Origin: Virgibacillus indicus
GTDB taxonomy: Bacteria; Bacillota; Bacilli; Bacillales; Amphibacillaceae
Assembly: GCF_002266285.1 (NCBI RefSeq)
Contig: NZ_NPMS01000008.1
Coordinates: 1 to 64,000 of the forward strand
Reading direction: 5' to 3'
DNA: 64,000 nt
Below are positions 58,231 through 64,000 of the stretch, one piece after another. The position numbers were made by a program, and so were the translations under genes. The notes beneath the pieces were generated by a model. The model made no database searches. It was given only the letters and a program-made list of their open reading frames with translations, and was not told the origin of the DNA. Every line of letters starts with the position of its first letter. Positions within the stretch are counted from its first letter, which is position 1.

Positions 58231-58881
58231 ATGTTTACAGGAATAATTGAAGAAATGGGATCGGTAAGAAAAATAGAAAAAGTTTCTGATCATGCAGTAC
58301 AAATGACGATTGGATCTCTGAAAATCATAGAAGATGTGAATATTGGTGACAGCATTTCAGTTAATGGAATCTGTCTGACAGTAACGAACTTTTCTTCAAA
58401 TGATTTTCAGGTAGAGGCAATGCCTGAAACGATTAAATCGACTTCATTACAATCTCTAAAGGCGGGATCAAAAGTGAATTTGGAACGTGCCATGTCTGCT
58501 GGAGGGAGATTTGGCGGACATTTTGTTTCGGGACATGTAGATGGCACTGGAAAGATTGTTGAAAAAAGAAAACAGGAAAATGCGATTTACTATGACATTC
58601 AAATCCCAAATGAATTAATGAGATTTTTATTGCATAAAGGCTCCATTACAGTTGATGGAATAAGCTTGACTGTCTTTGGTGTACAGCGGAATACATTTAC
58701 AATTTCACTTATTCCACATACAGCATCAGAAACAATTCTTGGAGAAAAAGGTAAAGGTGATCTGGTGAATATTGAGTGTGATATGCTCGCAAAATATGTT
58801 CAAAACATGCTGAAACAACAATTTCCTGATAAGAAAGTCAAGATTACGGAAGATTTTCTGCAAAATAATGGATTCAAATAA
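58231..58881 (+). CDS. ribE: Riboflavin synthase
   Basis: Dismutates two lumazines to riboflavin. 216 residues with two lumazine-binding barrels: [12 protein letters not shown] and NGICLTVT in the first, [13 protein letters not shown] and [10 protein letters not shown] in the second. ATG 58231 follows GGAAGAGG. It is the first gene after the FMN riboswitch; ribD normally comes before it but is missing. Confidence 0.96.
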   Translation: MFTGIIEEMGSVRKIEKVSDHAVQMTIGSLKIIEDVNIGDSISVNGICLTVTNFSSNDFQVEAMPETIKSTSLQSLKAGSKVNLERAMSAGGRFGGHFVSGHVDGTGKIVEKRKQENAIYYDIQIPNELMRFLLHKGSITVDGISLTVFGVQRNTFTISLIPHTASETILGEKGKGDLVNIECDMLAKYVQNMLKQQFPDKKVKITEDFLQNNGFK

Positions 58882-58894
58882 GGAAGTGACATAC

Positions 58895-59518
58895 ATGGTG
58901 TTTCATTCAATTAAAGACGCAATTAAAGATTTGAAAATAGGAAAGCCGATTATAGTTGTTGACAATGAGAATAGAGAAAATGAAGGAGACCTTGTTGCTA
59001 TATCTGAAATGGTGACACCAGACGTGATCAACTTTATGATTACACATGGTAAGGGTCTTGTATGTACATCAATTCAAGCAGATCATGCAGAAAACCTGGG
59101 GCTGTCCATGATGACAAATCAAAACACAGATCCGTTGGGAACTGCTTTTACGATAACGATAGATCATATTGAAACGACCACAGGAATAAGTACTGCGGAG
59201 AGAGCAAAAACCATTAGGGCATTGTCAGATCCAAACGCAAATGCAGCAGATTTTAAACGGCCTGGACATGTTTTTCCACTGATTGCAAAAGAAGGAGGTG
59301 TCCTGACTCGGCCAGGTCATACAGAAGCCTCTGTTGATTTAGCAAAACTGAGTGGGGCATTTCCTTCAGGGGTGATTTGCGAAATTATCAAAGATGATGG
59401 CACAATGGCACGGGTGCCAGATCTGAAGAAAATGGCAAAAGAATTTGACTTAAAACTAATCTCAATTGAAGCGTTAATTGCTTATCAAAAAAAACAGGAA
59501 AATCGTATTCATAGTTAA
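58895..59518 (+). CDS. ribB: 3,4-dihydroxy-2-butanone 4-phosphate synthase without RibA domain
   Basis: Makes the four-carbon unit of lumazine from ribulose 5-phosphate. 207 residues. [49 protein letters not shown] and GVICEI are intact. Most Bacillaceae have a RibBA fusion of about 400 residues; here the frame stops right after [14 protein letters not shown], the domain boundary, so GTP cyclohydrolase II is gone. AAGGAAGTG supports ATG 58895 over ATG 58868 inside ribE. Confidence 0.93.
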   Translation: MVFHSIKDAIKDLKIGKPIIVVDNENRENEGDLVAISEMVTPDVINFMITHGKGLVCTSIQADHAENLGLSMMTNQNTDPLGTAFTITIDHIETTTGISTAERAKTIRALSDPNANAADFKRPGHVFPLIAKEGGVLTRPGHTEASVDLAKLSGAFPSGVICEIIKDDGTMARVPDLKKMAKEFDLKLISIEALIAYQKKQENRIHS

Positions 59519-59536
59519 ATGGGGGAGATGGATAAA

Positions 59537-60007
59537 ATGGGAATAATTTATGAAGGCCATTTAGTTGGAACAGATTTAAAAATTGGAATTGTAGTTGCCA
59601 GATTCAATGAATTTATCACGAATAAATTAGTTGATGGTGCGATAGATACATTAAAAAGGCATGGGGTTGCGGATGAAAATATTGATACCGCATGGGTGCC
59701 AGGTGCATATGAGATTCCCTTGATTGCAGGGAAAATGGCAGGGAATGAAAAGTATGATGCCGTTATAACGTTAGGAACTGTCATTCGTGGCTCAACACCG
59801 CACTTTGACTATGTCTGCAATGAAGCAGCAAAAGGCATTTCCAGTGCATCTCTTCAATCCGGAAAGCCGGTTATCTTCGGAGTATTAACAACGGAAACGA
59901 TCGAACAGGCAATTGAGCGTGCAGGGACAAAGGCAGGCAACAAGGGAGCTGAAGCTGCTGTATCTGCGATTGAGATGGCTAATTTGACAAGAAGTTTGGA
60001 GAGCTAA
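59537..60007 (+). CDS. ribH: 6,7-dimethyl-8-ribityllumazine synthase
   Basis: 156 residues. [53 protein letters not shown] with the catalytic His, and [17 protein letters not shown] are complete. ATG 59537 follows GGGGGAG; the frame opens at 59519. Last gene of ribE-ribB-ribH. Confidence 0.96.
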   Translation: MGIIYEGHLVGTDLKIGIVVARFNEFITNKLVDGAIDTLKRHGVADENIDTAWVPGAYEIPLIAGKMAGNEKYDAVITLGTVIRGSTPHFDYVCNEAAKGISSASLQSGKPVIFGVLTTETIEQAIERAGTKAGNKGAEAAVSAIEMANLTRSLES

Positions 60008-60102
60008 ACAACTTTATAGACGAGTTGCTTGCTAATTTTGTAGTAATATGTTGATTTTTTTATGATTCTTTGGTACTTTAAATTTAGAAACAAATATTGA
60101 TC

Positions 60103-60131
60103 ACATGTTACTGTTAAATCAGGCATGGTGG
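60103..60131 (+). promoter_or_regulatory. Ribonucleic antiterminator (RAT) site
   Basis: TGTTACTGTTAAATCAGGCA matches the core of LicT/SacY-type RAT sites (TGTTACTG-loop-CAGGCA). It overlaps the 5' arm of the terminator at 60121-60180, so binding by the BglG-type protein encoded at 60977 would prevent termination. Confidence 0.75.
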
Positions 60132-60180
60132 TAACCAGGAAATTCTGCACAGGAATTTTCTATACCTCCATGTCTTTTTT
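60121..60180 (+). terminator. Terminator of the PTS operon leader
   Basis: GCATGGTGGTA pairs with TACCTCCATGT (near perfect), with an inner AGGAAATTC/GAATTTTCT stem; TTTTTT follows. It is coupled to the RAT site. Confidence 0.8.
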
Positions 60181-60184
60181 GTAT

Positions 60185-60399
60185 GTTGGAAAAGTATAAA
60201 ATTTTAGCCAAGAAGTGGGTTCGACACAGCTAAAATTTTAAGGTCCCAAGTATTAGAAAAACTAACACATTCGCTAAAGACAAGCGAATGCGAGTTTTTC
60301 TAACACTGATAGGAAAGTATAACTTTTTAAGGAAACCAGTATAAGTGCAACTAAGGCTTTCGCCATTAATGCTTGGCGAAAAGCCAAGTTTTCTAATGT
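60185..60399 (+). repeat. Composite intergenic repeat, copy 2, plus a shorter tandem copy
   Basis: 60185-60303 is nearly collinear with the repeat at 20184-20301, including AGAAAAACTAACACATTCGCT and AGCGAATGCGAGTTTTTCT. A shorter related unit follows: GGAAAGTATAACTTTTTAA and the hairpin AAGGCTTTCGCC...GGCGAAAAGCC ending TTTTCTAATG. Both lie between the leader terminator and the EIIA gene. Confidence 0.7.
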
Positions 60400-60464
60400 T
60401 CGATAATAGAAAAATAAGGGAAAGCAAATAATATTAACTACGACCAACTAAGGAGAGATAAAAA

Positions 60465-60962
60465 ATGGCTTTTAATTTTTTCAAAAAGTCCAAGCAATCA
60501 TCAAAAATGGAAATAATCGCACCTGTTAATGGAGAAATCGTTCAATTGGAGGAAGTGCCGGATCCGGTATTCAGTGAAAAAATGATGGGGGAAGGAATCG
60601 CAATAATGCCAACAGACGGTAAATTTCAGTCACCTGTAAATGGTAAGGTTGTGCAGGTTCCTGATACAAAGCATGCAGTTGGGATTGAAACAGAGGATGG
60701 CATAGAAATATTAATGCATATTGGACTTGATACAGTTGAGCTAAAAGGAGAGGGCTTTAAATCATTAGTAAAAACAGGTGATCAAATCACTGTCGGACAG
60801 GTGCTCATTGAGGCCGAATTGGAATATATCCGTGAGCATGCTAAAAGTATCGTTACTCCTATCGTGATAACAAACAGCATGAACAGCAATAAGAAATATA
60901 CGATGACAGAGGAAAAAACAGGCATAAGTGGGGAAACAGTATTGATAACTGTCTCGGAATAG
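60465..60962 (+). CDS. PTS glucose-family EIIA protein
   Basis: 165 residues, a single EIIA-Glc domain: APVNGEIVQLEEVPDPVFSEKMMGEG, GKVVQVPDTKHAVGIET, and the phosphorylated His in ILMHIGLDTVEL near 88. It passes phosphate from HPr to the EIIB domain of the permease encoded two genes downstream. ATG 60465 follows AAGGAGAG. First gene of EIIA-antiterminator-EIICB. Confidence 0.92.
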   Translation: MAFNFFKKSKQSSKMEIIAPVNGEIVQLEEVPDPVFSEKMMGEGIAIMPTDGKFQSPVNGKVVQVPDTKHAVGIETEDGIEILMHIGLDTVELKGEGFKSLVKTGDQITVGQVLIEAELEYIREHAKSIVTPIVITNSMNSNKKYTMTEEKTGISGETVLITVSE

Positions 60963-60976
60963 AGGGAGTGTCCTGA

Positions 60977-61801
60977 ATGAAAATAACCAAGATTTTAAAT
61001 AATAATGCTGTAGTTGTAATGGATAAAAATGAGGAAAAGATTGCTATTGGAGGCGGAGTTGGCTTTAACAAAGGAAAAAACGACATCGTTAACAACGCTA
61101 AAATAGAAAAGCTTTTTGTATTGAAAGAAAATGAAAAGCTGCAGCGATTATTTGCTCGCATCCCGGAGGAGCATATTTTAATAGCAGAGGAAATTATTGC
61201 GTATGCCGAGGAAATGCTGAACACAAAACTGGATGAACATATTCGTCTAGCTCTCACTGATCACATTTCCTTTGCTATTGAAAGAGAAAAGAAAGGCATT
61301 CATTTAAGAAATAAGCTGCTTCAAGAGGTAAAAGTTTTATATAAGAAGGAATTTGAAATTGGTCTCTGGGCATTAGATCATGTTGAGGAGAAACTTCAAA
61401 TCAGAATGCCCATCGATGAAGCCGCTTTTATTGCACTTCATATTCATGCAATGAAAATTCAAGGAGGTGATTTACACGAGATTGTCCGTTTGACCTCTAT
61501 TTTGAAGGATATGGTGCAAACCATAAATGACGACTTGGACATCACAGTAGAAGAAGATGATATTGCATATGAGCGTCTTATTACCCATTTGCGGTTTGCC
61601 ATCATGAGGCTCAATTCAAATGAGCTTCACACAATGGATGAGGAGATGTTTAAAATGATGAAAAAGAAATTTACTCTTTCATTCAATTGTGCAAAAAAGG
61701 TGGCGGATAAACTTGACACAGAACATGGAATAACTCTTCCAGAAGAAGAGTTGGGTTACATTACACTGCATATTGAAAGATTAAGAAGTCTGCAGTCTTG
61801 A
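60977..61801 (+). CDS. BglG/LicT-family transcription antiterminator
   Basis: 274 residues. The N-terminal RNA-binding CAT domain (MKITKILNNNAVVVMDKNEEKIAIGGGVGF) is followed by PRD1 and PRD2 with conserved histidines (ALTDHISFAIERE, FIALHIHAMK, YITLHIERL). PTS phosphorylation of the PRDs controls binding to the RAT site; one stands at 60103-60131. It lies between its EIIA and EIICB partners. Confidence 0.92.
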   Translation: MKITKILNNNAVVVMDKNEEKIAIGGGVGFNKGKNDIVNNAKIEKLFVLKENEKLQRLFARIPEEHILIAEEIIAYAEEMLNTKLDEHIRLALTDHISFAIEREKKGIHLRNKLLQEVKVLYKKEFEIGLWALDHVEEKLQIRMPIDEAAFIALHIHAMKIQGGDLHEIVRLTSILKDMVQTINDDLDITVEEDDIAYERLITHLRFAIMRLNSNELHTMDEEMFKMMKKKFTLSFNCAKKVADKLDTEHGITLPEEELGYITLHIERLRSLQS

Positions 61802-61841
61802 TATTGCATTGCATTTATAAATTTTTTAGGAGGAAATCATC

Positions 61842-63320
61842 TTGAAAGCATATTTTCAACGAATAGGTCGTTCTTTGATGCTGCCAGTAGCTGTACTGCC
61901 TGCTGCAGCGATTTTGATGGGGATTGGCTATTGGATTGACCCTTCAGGCTGGGGTGAAGGAAACGTCATTGCGGCATTCTTAATTAAAGCCGGATCTTCA
62001 ATTATTGATAGTATACCAATTTTATTTGCTGTTGGACTGGCACTCGGAATGGCAAAACAAAGGGATGGAGCTGCGGCACTGGCAGGTCTAGTTGGTTTTC
62101 TTGTAGTAACTACATTGCTCTCTACAGAAACCGTTGCATTGCTTCAATCAGTGGATCCGGAGGAAGTGAATCTGGCCTTTGCGAATATTGACAACGCTTT
62201 TATAGGAATACTTTCAGGTATTATTGCTTCGGTCATGTATAACCGCTACAGTGAAGTGAAATTGCCAGATGCACTAGCATTCTTCAGTGGAAAGCGGCTT
62301 GTCCCAATTATGACTGCTGCTTCCATGCTGATCGTGTCCGCTATTTTATTCTTTGTATGGCCAGTTGTTTATTCCGGTCTGGTTTCATTTGGTACAGCAA
62401 TAAGTAATCTTGAGTTTATCGGTGCAGGTTTATATGGATTCTTCAATAGATTATTAATTCCAACAGGATTGCACCATGCCTTAAACTCTGTATTTTGGTT
62501 TGATGTAGCTGGTATAAATGACATTGGCAATTTCTGGGCAGGAACGGGAGAAAAAGGTGTCACAGGAATGTATCAGGCAGGTTTCTTCCCTGTTATGATG
62601 TTTGGACTGCCTGCTGCTGCTTTAGCAATGTATCACACAGCTAAAACAAAAAAGAAAAAACAGGTTGCCTCACTTATGCTTGCCGCAGGTGTCGCAGCAT
62701 TCTTTACAGGGGTTACAGAACCACTTGAATTCTCATTTATGTTCGTTGCTCCAGCACTTTATGTAGTACACGCTGTATTAACCGGGCTATCCTTAGCTAT
62801 AGCTGCATTTTTCCATTGGACAGCAGGTTTTGGTTTTAGTGCGGGGTTAGTCGACTTTGTTTTAAGTATGAGACTTCCGTTGGCAAATCAGCCATACATG
62901 CTTATTGTTCAAGGACTTGTATTTGCAGTAATTTATTATTTCCTATTCCGATTCCTAATTGTTAAATTTAATATTACGACACCAGGAAGAGAAGAGGAAA
63001 CAGAGGATTTGGCTGATGAAGAAACAGTAGAAGGTGAATTGACTGAAACTGCTGGAAAAGATCGCTTTGCAGTGATGGGTGAAACAATTTATGATGGTCT
63101 AGGCGGTCAAGAGAACGTTACTTCAATTGATAATTGTACCACCCGACTGCGAATTGAAGTAAAAGATATGGACGCTGTTGATCAGGATAAGATCAAGTCT
63201 ACAAATGTACCTGGTATCAATATTGTTGGAAAACATAATATCCAGGTCATAGTGGGGACGAGTGTTCAATTTGTTGCTGATGAGATTAATAAAATTCATG
63301 GTAAGCTGAAAAATAAATAA
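61842..63320 (+). CDS. PTS EIICB permease, N-acetylglucosamine type
   Basis: 492 residues. The EIIC part has about ten helices, with the substrate region LLIPTGLHHALNSVFWFDVAGI then NFWAGT, typical of NagE/NagP; TGVTEPLEFSFMFVAP follows. An acidic linker (about 382-405) leads to the EIIB domain with phospho-Cys in SIDNCTTRLRI near 435. TTG 61842 follows AGGAGG. N-acetylglucosamine is more likely than glucose; not proven. Confidence 0.88.
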   Translation: MKAYFQRIGRSLMLPVAVLPAAAILMGIGYWIDPSGWGEGNVIAAFLIKAGSSIIDSIPILFAVGLALGMAKQRDGAAALAGLVGFLVVTTLLSTETVALLQSVDPEEVNLAFANIDNAFIGILSGIIASVMYNRYSEVKLPDALAFFSGKRLVPIMTAASMLIVSAILFFVWPVVYSGLVSFGTAISNLEFIGAGLYGFFNRLLIPTGLHHALNSVFWFDVAGINDIGNFWAGTGEKGVTGMYQAGFFPVMMFGLPAAALAMYHTAKTKKKKQVASLMLAAGVAAFFTGVTEPLEFSFMFVAPALYVVHAVLTGLSLAIAAFFHWTAGFGFSAGLVDFVLSMRLPLANQPYMLIVQGLVFAVIYYFLFRFLIVKFNITTPGREEETEDLADEETVEGELTETAGKDRFAVMGETIYDGLGGQENVTSIDNCTTRLRIEVKDMDAVDQDKIKSTNVPGINIVGKHNIQVIVGTSVQFVADEINKIHGKLKNK

Positions 63321-63332
63321 TAGTAAATGAAG

Positions 63333-63370
63333 CCGGGAGCACAGAATATATTCTGTGCTTCCGGTTTTTT
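63333..63370 (+). terminator. Terminator of the PTS operon
   Basis: CCGGGAGCACAGAA pairs with TTCTGTGCTTCCGG (one mismatch) and is followed by TTTTTT. Confidence 0.9.
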
Positions 63371-63440
63371 GGATGGAAAATAACGCTATGGTAAGATAAA
63401 CTAGAAGGTAGGCAATTTTTCTAATTTGGAGGAGAGAACA

Positions 63441-63617
63441 CTGAAGCTATTATATATACAGCTTATAATGATTGCGGTTATCTGGACAGGGATGGCTTTC
63501 TTTTTTTCTGAGATGAATACCGCTAGCAAGGCAATATTTTATATTGTTACATCCTGGTTATTATTTTTAATTGTAATTGTATTGAAATCATTATTTCAAA
63601 AAAAGGATCGTAACTAA
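63441..63617 (+). CDS. Small two-helix membrane protein, probable CTG start
   Basis: 58 residues with two helices (about 4-22 and 31-51) and a basic C-terminus KSLFQKKDRN. The frame opens at TTG 63426, which overlaps the ribosome site GGAGGAG (63428-63434). The only in-frame codon at proper distance is CTG 63441. The family is not recognised. It lies 32 nt before the ABC-F gene. Confidence 0.55.
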   Translation: MKLLYIQLIMIAVIWTGMAFFFSEMNTASKAIFYIVTSWLLFLIVIVLKSLFQKKDRN

Positions 63618-63649
63618 CGAATACGAATGCTTAAGGATGGTTAAAGCAC

Positions 63650-64000
63650 ATGCTGACGATTGAAAATTTATATAAATCCTATGGTGAAAAAGTTTTATTT
63701 AATAATATTACCTGTACGATTGCGAATCATGAAAGAATTGGCTTGATCGGGGTTAACGGTACCGGAAAATCGACATTTTTAAAAACCATTGCCGGAATTG
63801 AATCACCAGAGAAAGGTACAGTTAAACACGCAAAAGATTATCATATTGAATATTTAGCTCAAGATCCAGTGCTCGATTCCAGCTTAACTGTAATTGAGCA
63901 AATTTATCATGGAGACGCTGCAATCATGAAGCTGATGCGTGACTATGAACGTGCACTTCTTCGGCTTCAGCGGGATGCAAATGATAATACTGCTCAGGAT
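63650..64000 (+). CDS. ABC-F family ATPase, 5' part only
   Basis: Runs off the window after 117 codons. LTIENLYKSYGEKVLFNNITCTI, Walker A IGVNGTGKSTFLKTIAG and EYLAQDPVLDSSLTV fit the ribosome-associated ABC-F group (YfmR/Uup type). ATG 63650 follows AAGGATGG. The subfamily cannot be settled from the first domain. Confidence 0.85.
   Translation, partial: MLTIENLYKSYGEKVLFNNITCTIANHERIGLIGVNGTGKSTFLKTIAGIESPEKGTVKHAKDYHIEYLAQDPVLDSSLTVIEQIYHGDAAIMKLMRDYERALLRLQRDANDNTAQD

Overview
The window is low-GC Gram-positive chromosome from a spore-former of the Bacillaceae, probably of the Oceanobacillus/Virgibacillus/Lentibacillus type. This genus-level guess comes from codon use, strong GGAGG ribosome binding sites, frequent TTG/GTG starts and gene order; no marker gene fixes it. 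From 2 to 44 kb the order follows the Bacillus subtilis block yeaC-yeaD-yebA-guaA-pbuG-yebE-pur operon-yerA-yerB-yerC-pcrB-pcrA-ligA-yerH-gatCAB-dgkB-yefA. No rRNA, tRNA or CRISPR was seen.

Layout. 0-2 kb: an AbgT-family transporter. 2-6.5 kb: a MoxR/DUF58/transglutaminase operon. 6.5-26 kb: purine region with three guanine-type riboswitches (guaA, pbuG, purE), two PurBox pairs, and purE-K-L-F-M-N-H-D. Small transport, repair and stress genes lie between pbuG and purE. 26-36 kb: adenine-deaminase-like YerA, YerB, YerC, PcrB, PcrA, LigA, CamS. 36-38 kb: an HTH+TPR regulator of RNPP (NprR/PlcR) type, followed 15 nt later by a 47-codon gene for an exported propeptide. 38-44 kb: gatCAB, dgkB, rlmCD. 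44-57 kb: accessory genes (TipA/Mta-type MerR regulator, membrane proteins, Dus, phosphodiesterase, CtaB, RluA-type synthase, P1 peptidase) mixed with repeats, gene remnants and a holin/amidase pair. 57.8-60 kb: FMN riboswitch and ribE-ribB-ribH. 60-63.3 kb: an antitermination-controlled PTS operon of N-acetylglucosamine type. The window ends inside an ABC-F gene.

The strongest unusual signals are losses inside two biosynthetic operons. The pur operon lacks the contiguous block purB-purC-purS-purQ. An intergenic repeat fills the purL/purF junction and supplies the end of purL, while purF lacks the N-terminal catalytic cysteine; PurF and PurL also carry changes in otherwise conserved motifs. 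The rib operon keeps its FMN riboswitch but lacks ribD and the GTP cyclohydrolase II half of ribBA. Salvage genes (pbuG, yerA, guaA) look intact, so the cell may depend on imported purines and perhaps riboflavin, unless the missing genes lie elsewhere.

Other signals are the RNPP regulator/peptide cassette, inverted arrays of 21-bp repeats after guaA and before pcrB, two related IS21-like end clusters flanking a merR/membrane-protein pair, and a MerR-type promoter with a 19-bp spacer in front of a truncated merR. Everything here is read by eye; no database search or computation was run.
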